NCBI GenBank assembly: GCA_014534345.1
Contig: JACVRR010000009.1
Span: 1 to 40,966, forward strand
DNA length: 40,966 bases
DNA from: Thermoleophilia bacterium
Lineage (GTDB): Bacteria; Actinomycetota; Thermoleophilia; Gaiellales; Gaiellaceae
Direction: 5' to 3'
Position numbers and translations under genes: made by a program. The notes below the pieces were generated by a model. It was not told the DNA's origin, made no database searches, and saw only the letters and a program-made list of their open reading frames with translations. Positions 22,970 to 31,130 of the stretch are shown piece by piece; within the stretch, counting starts at the first letter, position 1, and the number at the start of each line of letters is the position of its first letter.

Positions 22970-25900
22970 CTACCCGTCCCCGCGGCGGAACGCGACCAGC
23001 GCTGCGCCGGCCCGCGAGGAGACGCCGAGCCTCGCATACATCTCGGTCAGCCGCCGCACGACGTCCTGCTCCGCGACGCCGAGCTCGCGCGCGATCTCCG
23101 CGTTCGTCCGGCCCTCGACGACCAGCCACAGCAGCCGGTCCTCCTCGTCGCGCGCGGCGGGACCGCCGCCGTCGCCGTCCGGGGAGCCGGCAGCAGCGGG
23201 CTCGGCGACGCCCGCGAGTGCCGAGAGGCGGCGGCCGACCGGGCCGCGGAACCAGCGGACCCGGATGTCGTCGTCGAGGATCCGCTGCGCGATGATCGCG
23301 CCGATCGTCCGCAGCTCCTCGCGCGTCGAGCGCGACTCCTCGCTGCTGCCGCCGGCCAGCAGCGCTCGCCCGGCGGGGAGCAGCACCTCGAGCATCAGGT
23401 CCTCGCGCCGGCCGGCCGCGAGCTCGCGGAGCGCCCGGCGCGCGGCCTCGGCCGCCGCCGCGGCGTCGCCCCGCGCGAGCGCGATGTCCGCGCGCGCAGC
23501 CTCGGCGTGCGCCGCGTACGGCGGGTGGCCCGGAAGCCGAGCGGCGAGCTCGACCGCCTCGCGGGCCGAGCGCTCGCCGACCGCGAGCAGGTCCTGGTCG
23601 TTCGTCGCGCCGCCGAGCCGGGCGGCCTGCAGCGCGAGCTGTGCGAGCGCCTCGCAGCGCGCCGCCGGCCGGCGCTGCTCGGTCGCGAGCGCGACCGCGC
23701 GCTCGAGATGCCGCCGCAGCCCGTCCCTCTCGCCCTTCGCGGCGCACACCATGCCCCTCGTGGTCTCGAGCTGACGCGCCCGCAGCGCCGTCGGCGCGGC
23801 GGCGGCGACCGCGGCCGCGCAGGCGACCCACTCGTCGGCCGCCTCGACGTCGCCGAGCTCGAGGTGCGTCAGCGCGAGGCCGCACGCGAGCGCGAACTCC
23901 AGCGACCGGTCGCCGAGGACGCGCGCCTTCTCGTACGCCCTCTCGCCGTGGGAGAGGGCGAGATCGGGGACGATCTTCGCGCGCGCGAAGACGTGGACGC
24001 CGTACAGCATCTGCGCCTCCGCGGCCGCGCGTTCGCTGCCGCGGCCGAGCAGCTCGAGCTGCTGCGAGACGCGCCTGATCTCCTCGATCCGCCGACCGGA
24101 GCCGTAGAGGTGGATACCGACGCCGAGGTTGGCGTAGGCGAGCGCGATGATCGTCGAGGTCACGCCGCGCCGATCGCCGACCTCCTCGAACAGCTCGGCG
24201 GCACGCTGGTAGCGGCGGGTCGCGCTCTCCACGAGCGCGAACGCGTCGGCGCCGATAATCTCCTGCGGAGACTCGCCCGCGGCCGCGCGGCGCGCGAACT
24301 CGAGCGGGTCCCCGGACGCGCGCGCGATGATGACCGCGCGAGCCCTCCCGGCGTCGATCACTCCCAGCTCGCGCGTGGCCGCCGCGAGCGCCCCCACGTC
24401 GCCCAGCTCGCCCGCCAGCCGGCACGCGCACCCGAACGCCTCCGCGGCGCCGTCGAGGTCGACCTCGCTTGCGACGGGACTGAACGACTCGCCCAGCGGG
24501 CTCCGAAGCAGCGTCTGCCCGAGCTCGAGGCAGGCGGCCAGCTCGGCCCGCCGGTCGCCGCGCTCTGCGGCCAGCGAGCGGACCCGGCCCGCGAGCTCGC
24601 CGGCCAGCTCGTCCTCGCCCGACAGCCGCCGGGCAGCGGCGCGGCGAAGCAGGACGCCGAGCTCCAGGTGCAGGTCGCCGAGCGCCTCCGCGAGCGCGCC
24701 GAGCTCGGCGAGCCCGTCGAGGCGGTCGGCCGCCCGCCGGAGCATGTCGAGCGCGTCGTCCTGCGCGGTGAGGAGCGCGACCCGGTCCTGCGCCGCCGAG
24801 GCCGCCGGCAGCGCCTGCTCGACCAGCCGGAGCACCTCCTCGGGCGCCCGCGCCGCGAGTGCCGCCCGGGCCGCGAGGATCGAGAAGCGGGCCGCCCGCT
24901 CGGCGTCGCCGGCGGCGAGCGCGTGGTGCGCCAGCAGCGGCAGGCTCTCGGGCAGGGGCTCGCCGTCGCCGCCCAGCATCTCCACGATCGCCGCGTGGAT
25001 CGCGCGGCGGCGCGGCGGCGGGAGCGACGCGGAGGCGAAGTGCCTGATCTGGTCGTGCGTGAAGGTGTAGTCGGCCGGCGAGCCGGGCGCGTGCTCGACC
25101 AGCAGGCCGGCGGCGACCGCCGGGGCGAGCGTCTCGGCGAGCCGGGTCGGCGAGCAGTCCTCGTCGGCGTCCCGCAGCTCGACCTTCACGGCGCGGAGGT
25201 CGCGCAGGCTGAAGCTACGGCCGACGATCGCCGCCTCGGCGAGCGTGCTCCGCGTCTCGGCCGGCACGCGGGCGGCGCGCCGCTGGATCAGCGTCTTGAC
25301 GGCGGAGGGCATCAGCCGCTCCCCGCCGCGCGCGAGCTTCCAGACGCCGTCGATCTGCTGGACGAGGCCGGACTCCCGGTACGAGCGCGCCAGCTCCTCG
25401 AGGATGAACCCGACTCCCTCCGCCTGCGCGTGCATGGTCGCCGCGGTCTGCGGGTCGACCGCCGCGCCGAGCGCCTGCGCGAGCAGCTCGGCGCTCTCGA
25501 GCTGGGTGAAGCGCGCGAGCCGGAGCCGCCTGACGACGCCCATCCGCTCCATGTCGGCGACGAGGTTCGTCGCCTCGGTGACGAGGCTCAGCTCGTGCGG
25601 GCGGCTGGCGAGCACGAGCAGTACGGGCAGCGACGCGTCGCTGCGGACGACGTAGCGGACGAGTCGCACGCTGTCCTCGTCGGCCCACTGCAGGTCGTCG
25701 ACCAGCAGCGCGAGCGGGCGGACGGAGGCGAGCGCGTGCACGGCGAGCGCGGCCAGGTCGAATACCCGCAGCAGCTTCTGGTCGGGGCTCAGCGTGGCGA
25801 GGGCCGGGTCGTCGCGGCCGGAGAGCGCCTCGACGGCGACGCGGAGCGGCTCCTCGGCGTCCGTCCCGGCCGCGAGCTCCGTCGCCGCCGGCGAGGCGAG

Positions 25901-26206
25901 CAGCGCCCGGGCGAGCAGGAACGGCCCGCGGATCTCCTCGTCGGCGGTGACCGCGACGGGCGCGAACCCCTCGCCGGCCGCGAGCTCGGCGGCCGTGAGC
26001 AGCAGCCGGGTCTTGCCGACGCCGGCCTCGCCCTCGAACGTCAGCGCCGCGAGGTGGCCCGCCTTCGCGGCGGCGAGCTCCTGGCGGACGGCGGAGACCT
26101 CCGCGGCGCGCCCGACGAGCGACCCCGCGGCGCGGCGGACGTGGAGCGCGAGCGGCGACAGCGGCGACAGCGCGAGGTCGCGAGCGGGTGCGAGCTGGTC
26201 GGTCAT
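22970..26206 (-). CDS. Giant LAL-type transcriptional regulator (AAA ATPase, TPR-like repeats, LuxR HTH)
   Basis: A 1078-aa regulator. Residues ~28-60 open the ATPase module (SLVGRAAEVSAVRQELAAA); Walker A is FEGEAGVGKTRLL and Walker B is LALLVDDLQWADEDSVRLVRYVV. From about residue 400 a long all-helical Ala/Leu/Glu-rich array resembles TPR/MalT-like sensor repeats. The C-terminus (EEDRLLWLVVEGRTNAEIARELGVAEQDVVRRLTEMYARLGVSSRAGAALVAF) is a LuxR-type helix-turn-helix. Large ATPases of this class bind a ligand and ATP before activating transcription. It probably shares a transcript with the ferredoxin-cyclase, suggesting one signalling unit. The ATG at 26206 is preceded by GATAAT and an inverted repeat. 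Confidence 0.92.
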   Translation of the reverse strand: MTDQLAPARDLALSPLSPLALHVRRAAGSLVGRAAEVSAVRQELAAAKAGHLAALTFEGEAGVGKTRLLLTAAELAAGEGFAPVAVTADEEIRGPFLLARALLASPAATELAAGTDAEEPLRVAVEALSGRDDPALATLSPDQKLLRVFDLAALAVHALASVRPLALLVDDLQWADEDSVRLVRYVVRSDASLPVLLVLASRPHELSLVTEATNLVADMERMGVVRRLRLARFTQLESAELLAQALGAAVDPQTAATMHAQAEGVGFILEELARSYRESGLVQQIDGVWKLARGGERLMPSAVKTLIQRRAARVPAETRSTLAEAAIVGRSFSLRDLRAVKVELRDADEDCSPTRLAETLAPAVAAGLLVEHAPGSPADYTFTHDQIRHFASASLPPPRRRAIHAAIVEMLGGDGEPLPESLPLLAHHALAAGDAERAARFSILAARAALAARAPEEVLRLVEQALPAASAAQDRVALLTAQDDALDMLRRAADRLDGLAELGALAEALGDLHLELGVLLRRAAARRLSGEDELAGELAGRVRSLAAERGDRRAELAACLELGQTLLRSPLGESFSPVASEVDLDGAAEAFGCACRLAGELGDVGALAAATRELGVIDAGRARAVIIARASGDPLEFARRAAAGESPQEIIGADAFALVESATRRYQRAAELFEEVGDRRGVTSTIIALAYANLGVGIHLYGSGRRIEEIRRVSQQLELLGRGSERAAAEAQMLYGVHVFARAKIVPDLALSHGERAYEKARVLGDRSLEFALACGLALTHLELGDVEAADEWVACAAAVAAAAPTALRARQLETTRGMVCAAKGERDGLRRHLERAVALATEQRRPAARCEALAQLALQAARLGGATNDQDLLAVGERSAREAVELAARLPGHPPYAAHAEAARADIALARGDAAAAAEAARRALRELAAGRREDLMLEVLLPAGRALLAGGSSEESRSTREELRTIGAIIAQRILDDDIRVRWFRGPVGRRLSALAGVAEPAAAGSPDGDGGGPAARDEEDRLLWLVVEGRTNAEIARELGVAEQDVVRRLTEMYARLGVSSRAGAALVAFRRGDG

Positions 26207-26215
26207 CGTGCGGGG

Positions 26216-26242
26216 CCTCGGATGCCGAGGGGGCGCATTATC
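26216..26242 (-). promoter_or_regulatory. LAL-gene promoter with a palindrome at the expected transcription start
   Basis: On the minus strand GATAAT (26237-26242) is a near-consensus -10. Starting 6 nt downstream lies CCTCGG-CAT-CCGAGG (26230-26216), a perfect 6-bp inverted repeat at about +1 to +15, ending 9 nt before the ATG. It could be an operator for autoregulation or a 5'-UTR hairpin. No good -35 was found. Confidence 0.5.
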
Positions 26243-26296
26243 GCGGCGCGGGCGCCGGCACCTCGCGGGCGAACCGGCCGGCGTGTACGGGGCGGC

Positions 26297-28009
26297 TCAT
26301 CGCTCCCCCGGCGCGGCGTACAGCGCGTCGATCTGCTCCCGGTAGCGCTCCTCGATCACGCGCCGGCGAACCTTGAGCGTCGGCGTCAGCTCGCCGTCCT
26401 CGACGGCGAACGGGCGCGGGAGGATCGCGAAGCGCTTGATCTGCTCCGTGCGGCCGAGCGGGGCGTTGACCGCGGTGACCACGTCCTCCACGGCCGAGCG
26501 GGCCTCGCGCTCGCCGGTTCCCGAGAGCTCGTCCGGGTCGAGCGTCAGCAGCGCCACGACGTACGGGCGCCGCTCGCCCACGACGACCGCGTCCGCGACC
26601 AGCGGGGACGCCTTGAGCGCGTTCTCGAGGTTCTGCGGCGCGATCTTCTTGCCGCCGGCGGTGACGATCAGCTCCTTCTTCCGGTCGGTGATCGCCAGGA
26701 AGCCGTCGGCGTCGACCTCGCCGACGTCGCCGGTGCGCAGCCAGCCGTCGGGGTCGACGGCGGCGGCGGTGTCCTCGGGGCGACCGTGGTAGCCCCGGAA
26801 GACCGTCGGCCCCCTGACCAGCACCTCGCCGTCGTCGGCCAGCCGCAGCTCGACGCCCGGAAGCGGCAGGCCGACCGTCCCGAACCGGTACGCGTCCGGA
26901 CGGTTGACCGTGCAGCCGCTCGTCGTCTCGGACAGCCCGTAGCCCTCGAGGATGACGATCCCGCAGGCGGCGAAGAACTCGACGATCTCCCGCGCCAGCG
27001 GCCCCCCGCCCGAGAGGGCAACGCGCATCCGGCCGCCGAGCCGCTCCTTCAGCTTCGAGAAGACGAGCCGGTCGGCGACACGGTGCTGCAGCCGGAGCGC
27101 GGCCGGGAGCGCCTCGCCGCGCTCGCGGCGCGCGGCCGCCTCGCGTCCGACGGCGAGTGACCGGTCGATCAGCCGCCGCTTTACTCCGGTCGCCTCGGCG
27201 AAGGAGGCCTCGACGCGGGCGTGCATCTTCTCGTAGATCCGCGGCACGCTGGGGAACGTGGTCGGGCGCACCTCGCCGAGCGCGCGCGTCACGTCCGTGG
27301 GCTCGGGGAGGAAGGCGACCGTCAGTCCGAGCGCCGCGGCCGAGAAGGTGACGAGGCGGGCGAAGTTGTGCGCGAGCGGCAGGAACAGCAGGACGACGTC
27401 GCGCTCGGCGAAGAGACCGGCGACCTGCCGCACCGCCTCGATCTCGGCGACGAAGTTCGCGTGTGTGATCGCGCACCCCTTGGCGGGGCCGGTCGTCCCG
27501 CTGGTGTAGATGAGGGTCAGCACGTCCTCGGAGCCGGCCGCCTCGCGCGCCGCCGCCAGACGCTCGCTCCCGACGCTCCGACCCGCGTCGGCGAGCTCGG
27601 CGAGCGAGCGGACGCCGGGGACGGGATCCATCGCGACGACCTCGGCGGGACCCGGGAGGCCGCGCGTCTTCTCGACCTGCTCGGAGTCCTCGCACACGAG
27701 CAGCCGCGCGCCTGAGTCCGCGAGCACGTGCGCGCACTCCTCGCGCGAGTTGGTCTGGTAGATCGGCGCGGTCACGGCGCCGATCGAGGCGGCGGCGAAG
27801 TCGCACAGCGCCCACTCGACCCGCGTCCGGCCGAGGATCGAGACGGTGTCGCCCGGCCCGACGCCCGCCGCGAGGAACCCCGCCGCGAGCTCGTCGACCC
27901 GCGCCCCCGCCTCCTCCCAGCCGACCTCGGCCCACCCGTCCGCGCGCTCGACCAGGTACGCCGGGTACGCACGTCCCGCGGTGACCGCGTCCCGCCACAC
28001 GTCCCCCAT
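26297..28009 (-). CDS. Long-chain fatty acid-CoA ligase (AMP-forming)
   Basis: A 570-aa ANL-superfamily enzyme that makes acyl-AMP and then acyl-CoA. Motifs: LTLIYTSGTTGPAKGC (P-loop), PLAHNFARL, EGYGLSETTSG (adenylate binding), GWLRTGDVGEVDADGFLAITDRKKELIVTAGGKKIAPQNLE (hinge Asp and the A8 region), and a C-terminal LKVRRRVIEERY whose Lys fits the catalytic A10 Lys. The sequence is of the FadD15/AMP-dependent long-chain type. ATG at 28009 is chosen over the GTG at 28021; a possible -10 (TACGTT) lies 18 nt upstream. Its link to the LAL regulator 90 nt downstream is only positional; that gene appears to have its own promoter. Confidence 0.93.
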   Translation of the reverse strand: MGDVWRDAVTAGRAYPAYLVERADGWAEVGWEEAGARVDELAAGFLAAGVGPGDTVSILGRTRVEWALCDFAAASIGAVTAPIYQTNSREECAHVLADSGARLLVCEDSEQVEKTRGLPGPAEVVAMDPVPGVRSLAELADAGRSVGSERLAAAREAAGSEDVLTLIYTSGTTGPAKGCAITHANFVAEIEAVRQVAGLFAERDVVLLFLPLAHNFARLVTFSAAALGLTVAFLPEPTDVTRALGEVRPTTFPSVPRIYEKMHARVEASFAEATGVKRRLIDRSLAVGREAAARRERGEALPAALRLQHRVADRLVFSKLKERLGGRMRVALSGGGPLAREIVEFFAACGIVILEGYGLSETTSGCTVNRPDAYRFGTVGLPLPGVELRLADDGEVLVRGPTVFRGYHGRPEDTAAAVDPDGWLRTGDVGEVDADGFLAITDRKKELIVTAGGKKIAPQNLENALKASPLVADAVVVGERRPYVVALLTLDPDELSGTGEREARSAVEDVVTAVNAPLGRTEQIKRFAILPRPFAVEDGELTPTLKVRRRVIEERYREQIDALYAAPGER

Positions 28010-28082
28010 CGTGCGCCCCACTCGACCAACGTAGGAGGTGCGAGCCGCCCTGTCCAGCGGGGCGATCCTCGAGCCCGTCGCG

Positions 28083-28772
28083 CTACGCGCGCGGCCGCGT
28101 GCGCTTCGCCGCCCGCAGCCGGCGGATCAGCTTCGGCGAGGGATCCCGCGGCGAGACCTGGAGCACGGCGTCGCGCAGCGGGAAGTCCGCCGGTCCCACG
28201 GGGACGCGCAACACCGGCCGGACGGGATCGGCCCTGACCCACTCCTGCCCCCACTCGCGCTGGAACCCGGCGCGCGGAAGCGCGTGGACGACTCCGTCGG
28301 TGCACCAGGAGGACGGCTGCTCGTCGGTGAAGACGACGAAGAGGTAGAAGCGGCGCACGCGCGGCGGCCGTCCCAGGTGGGTGCAGCCGGTGAACACGCC
28401 CTCGACGTGGTCGCGTGCGACGACGGCGTAGAACATCGGCCAGATGCTGTCGTCGGCGGCGACGACGGCCAGCAGCTCGGTGTCGAAGTCACGTGCGGGG
28501 CGCGGCTCGAGCACCTCGAGAGCGGTGTCGTTCGAGCCGTGCAGCAGCAGGCGGTGCTCGACCGCGACGTACGTCAGCAGCTCGTGCGCCGGGTACGGGC
28601 ACCCCGTCAGGTCGACGAGCCCGTCGCGCTGCCGCGCCTCGGCGAGCACCCGCTCGAACGCCTCGCGCTGTGCCGCGTCGACCCGGTAGGGCGGGCCCTC
28701 CGTCGCGCCGACGTCGACGCCGACGCGCTCGCACAGGCGCCACAGCGCCACGCTCCAGCGAAGCGCGCGCAC
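28083..28772 (-). CDS. Uncharacterised protein with a possible ADP-ribosyltransferase-like fold
   Basis: A 229-aa soluble protein I cannot name. After a helical N-terminus (residues ~1-65) it has YVAVEHRLLLHGSNDTALEVLEPRPARDFDTELLAVVAADDSIWPMFYAVVARD, followed by beta-rich VRRFYLFVVFTDEQPSSWCTDGVVHALPRAGFQREWG. The LxHGSN...A...L.PR and 'AADD...MFYAV' spacing resembles the start of ART/KptA-like folds (YHGT...A..L), but the rest does not settle it. The protein ends in a basic tail. It lies between the acyl-CoA ligase and ridA with 70-nt gaps on both sides, so it may be a single-gene unit. Confidence 0.65.
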   Translation of the reverse strand: MRALRWSVALWRLCERVGVDVGATEGPPYRVDAAQREAFERVLAEARQRDGLVDLTGCPYPAHELLTYVAVEHRLLLHGSNDTALEVLEPRPARDFDTELLAVVAADDSIWPMFYAVVARDHVEGVFTGCTHLGRPPRVRRFYLFVVFTDEQPSSWCTDGVVHALPRAGFQREWGQEWVRADPVRPVLRVPVGPADFPLRDAVLQVSPRDPSPKLIRRLRAAKRTRPRA

Positions 28773-28840
28773 GGCGAGCCGCCCGCGCAGCGAGCCGCTG
28801 CGCCGCAGCCCCGCTCGGGGCGTGGTCCCGGGCGGCCGGC

Positions 28841-29230
28841 TCAGACGGTCGCGATCGCTTCGATCTCGACCCGTGCGCCCTGCGGGAGCGCGGCGATCTG
28901 GACCGTCGAGCGCGCGGGCGGCCGGTCGCCGACGTAGCGGGCGTAGACCGAATTCATGCCGGGGAAGTCGGCCAGGTCGGTCAGGAAGACCGTCGTCTTC
29001 ACGACCTGCGCGAAGCTGCTACCGGCCGCCTTGAGGATCGCCTTCAGGTTCTCGCATACCTGCTCGGTCTGCTCCTCGATCCCGCCGCCCATCAGCTCGG
29101 CCTCGCCCGGGCGCAGGGCGAGCTGCCCCGCGACGAACACGAAGTCGCCGGCGCGGATCGCCTGCGAGTACGGCGCGCCCTGGAACGGCGCGGGTGCGGC
29201 CTCGGTACGGACGACGGACTTTTCCCCCAC
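28841..29230 (-). CDS. ridA: RidA family enamine/imine deaminase
   Basis: A 129-aa RidA/YjgF protein that hydrolyses reactive enamines and imines formed by PLP enzymes, protecting them from damage. The chain shows APFQGAPYSQAIRAGDFVFVAGQLALRPGEAELMGGGIEEQTEQVCENLKAIL, VVKTTVFLTDLADFPGMNSVYARYVG and PPARSTVQIAALPQGARVEIEAIA; the Arg of PARSTVQ is the substrate carboxylate ligand, and the Glu of VEIEAIA is kept. Start is the GTG at 29230 behind an excellent AGGAGGAG site; the longer track ORF is hisB-like sequence in another frame. It follows the HisB-like gene by 13 nt. Confidence 0.95.
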   Translation of the reverse strand: MGEKSVVRTEAAPAPFQGAPYSQAIRAGDFVFVAGQLALRPGEAELMGGGIEEQTEQVCENLKAILKAAGSSFAQVVKTTVFLTDLADFPGMNSVYARYVGDRPPARSTVQIAALPQGARVEIEAIATV

Positions 29231-29243
29231 GGCTCCTCCTTGT

Positions 29244-29759
29244 CTACGTGCGCGGGCGGCACGCCTCGCCGAGCGCCGCTCCCAGTCCCTTGAAGATCGC
29301 GTCGAGCACGTGCTGCGTCTCGCGTCCCTCGACGAGGCGGACGTGCAGGGTGAGCCCCGCCCCCTGCGCCAGCTCGCCGAGGAAGCGGGAGACGACGTCC
29401 GTTCCCAGCCCGCCGACGTGCTCGGGCGAGAGGTCGACGTTCGAGACCACGAGCGGCCGGCCCGAGGCCTCGAGCACGACCTGCGCAAGCGCCTCGTCCG
29501 AGGGCACGACCGCCGCCCCGAGCGCGCCGGCGGGCAGGACCTCGGCGAGCCGCTCGCCGAGCGAGCGCGCCGCCTCCAGCACTCCCTCGACGCCCCCGCC
29601 CGGGGCCACCTCGAGCGCGACGTCGAGCGCCGCATGCCGGGCGACGAGGCCGAGCAGGTGGTCGAGCACGGGCAAGCCGGTCGAGACGGTCGCGTCGCCG
29701 CGACCGCCCGTGCCCAGACGCACGGCGGCGCGCCGGGCCCGCGGCTGCGACGAGGCCAT
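29244..29759 (-). CDS. Degenerate HisB (imidazoleglycerol-phosphate dehydratase) paralogue
   Basis: A 171-aa protein clearly related to HisB: STGLPVLDHLLGLVARHAALDVAL, then VVPSDEALAQVVLEASGRPLVVSNVDL, LGTDVVSRFLGELAQGAGLTLHVRLVEGRETQHVLDAIFKGLGAAL. However, HHTxED, which binds the two Mn ions, is replaced by GGVEGVLEAA; PMDE is PSDE; and HHxxEAxFK is TQHVLDAIFK with one His left. The dehydratase reaction is therefore unlikely. No other his gene is near. Its ATG overlaps the MurA stop (TGATG), and ridA follows 13 nt later, so it is translated with MurA. The fold is shared with GHMP-type domains; a structural or regulatory role is possible but unproven. Confidence 0.85.
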   Translation of the reverse strand: MASSQPRARRAAVRLGTGGRGDATVSTGLPVLDHLLGLVARHAALDVALEVAPGGGVEGVLEAARSLGERLAEVLPAGALGAAVVPSDEALAQVVLEASGRPLVVSNVDLSPEHVGGLGTDVVSRFLGELAQGAGLTLHVRLVEGRETQHVLDAIFKGLGAALGEACRPRT

Positions 29760-31069
29760 CAGCTCTCCGCGCGCTCGATACCAGCGCCGAGCGCGCGCAG
29801 GCGTTCGTCAATCCGCTCGTAGCCGCGCACGATCTGCGCCACGTTGCCGATCGTCGAGGCGCCCTCGGCGCAGAGCGCCGCGGCGAGCATCGCCCAGCCC
29901 GCGCGAATGTCGGGGCTCTCCATCCGCTGGCCGTACAGCCGCGCGGGCCCGCTCACGACGGCGCGGTGCGGGTCGCAGAGGATGATCCGCGCGCCCATGC
30001 TGACCAGCTTGTCGACGAAGAACAGGCGGGCATCGAACATCTTCTCGAAGATCAGCACCGTGCCGCGCGCCTGCGTCGCGACGGTCAGCGCGATGGCGGT
30101 GAGGTCGCTCGGAAAGGCGGGCCAGGGGCCGTCCTCGATCTTGGGGACCTGCCCGCCGAGATCGTTCTGCACGGCCAGGTCCTGGCCGTCCGGCACGCGT
30201 AGGCTCGTGCCCTCCAGCTCCATCCGCACCCCGAGCCGCTCGAACGGGGCGCGGATCGGCGCGAGGTCGTCGGGGACGACGTCGTCGATCACGACCTCGC
30301 CGTCGGTGACGGCCGCCAGCCCGACGAAGCTCGCGACCTCCACGTGGTCGGAGGCGATCCGGTACGTGCCGCCCCGCAGCTCGCGCACGCCCTCGACCCG
30401 GATGCGGTTCGAGCCGATCCCCTCGATGCGCGCGCCGAGCGTGACCAGGAAGCGGCACAGATCCTGCACGTGCGGCTCGCAGGCGGCGTTGTAGATCACG
30501 GTCTCGCCCTCCGCGGTCGCCGCCGCCATCACGGTGTTCTCGGTGCCGGTGACGCTCGCCTCGTCGAGCAGGACGAACGTGCCCACGAGGCGATCGGCCC
30601 AGAGCTCGTAGCGGCGATCCGGCAGCGCGGTCGCGCCGAGGCTCGTCAGCGCGTGGATGTGGGTGTCGATCCGGCGCCGGCCGATCACGTCGCCGCCCGG
30701 CGGCGGGAAGGTCACGCGGCCGCAGCGCGCGAGCAGCGGGCCGGCGAGGAGGATCGACGTCCGGATGCGCCGGCCGAGGGTGTCGTCGAGGTCCCAGGAT
30801 TCGATCTCGGCCGCGTGGATGCGAACCTCGTTCGGGCCCGTCCGCTCGACCTCGACCCCGAGCTGGGCCATCAGCTCCAGCATCGTGTCGACGTCCGCGA
30901 TCCGCGGCACGTTCTCGAGCAGCACCGGCTCGTGGGTGAGCAGGCACGCGGCCAGGATCGGCAGCGCGGCGTTCTTGTTCCCGGCGGCCCGGACGCGGCC
31001 GTTCAGGGGACGGCCGCCCTCGATGACGAATGACTCCACGAGCGCCTCGGCGAGTGCGGTTGGCGGCAT
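29759..31069 (-). CDS. murA: UDP-N-acetylglucosamine 1-carboxyvinyltransferase (Asp variant)
   Basis: First committed enzyme of peptidoglycan synthesis: transfers enolpyruvate from PEP to UDP-GlcNAc. The 436-aa protein begins near FVIEGGRPLNGRVRAAGNKNAALPILAA, with the catalytic Lys in GNKN. The loop that holds Cys115 in E. coli reads PPPGGDVIGRRRID, so Asp127 replaces the Cys, as in mycobacterial and chlamydial MurA; such enzymes are intrinsically insensitive to fosfomycin. Other landmarks: EASVTGTENTVMAA, ASDHVEVASFVG, WPAFPSDLTAIALTVATQARGTVLIFEKMFDARLFFVDKL and GPARLYG. ATG at 31069; a promoter heptamer shared with the divergent HD gene lies upstream. Confidence 0.95.
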   Translation of the reverse strand: MPPTALAEALVESFVIEGGRPLNGRVRAAGNKNAALPILAACLLTHEPVLLENVPRIADVDTMLELMAQLGVEVERTGPNEVRIHAAEIESWDLDDTLGRRIRTSILLAGPLLARCGRVTFPPPGGDVIGRRRIDTHIHALTSLGATALPDRRYELWADRLVGTFVLLDEASVTGTENTVMAAATAEGETVIYNAACEPHVQDLCRFLVTLGARIEGIGSNRIRVEGVRELRGGTYRIASDHVEVASFVGLAAVTDGEVVIDDVVPDDLAPIRAPFERLGVRMELEGTSLRVPDGQDLAVQNDLGGQVPKIEDGPWPAFPSDLTAIALTVATQARGTVLIFEKMFDARLFFVDKLVSMGARIILCDPHRAVVSGPARLYGQRMESPDIRAGWAMLAAALCAEGASTIGNVAQIVRGYERIDERLRALGAGIERAES

Positions 31070-31114
31070 CACGCTAGCGGGGAGGGCGGACCGAGCCCGG
31101 ACGGCGAAGGGGGC

Positions 31115-31121
31115 TATCCTA
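31115..31121. promoter_or_regulatory. Bidirectional -10 heptamer, murA / HD-domain gene
   Basis: TATCCTA reads as TATCCT on the plus strand and TAGGAT on the minus strand, both TAnnnT -10 hexamers. It lies in the 61-nt divergent gap, 10 nt before the HD gene ATG and 46 nt before the murA ATG. Confidence 0.5.
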
Positions 31122-31130
31122 GCGCCGCCG

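Noticed and set aside
22943-27160. A 1405-aa plus-strand ORF opposite the LAL regulator and acyl-CoA ligase
   Set aside because: Composition is Arg/Gly/Ala/Asp filler with no domain; it is the antisense shadow of two clear genes in GC-rich DNA.
29808-30947. A 379-aa ORF on the same strand as murA in another frame
   Set aside because: Arg/Pro/Ala-rich frame shadow of murA.
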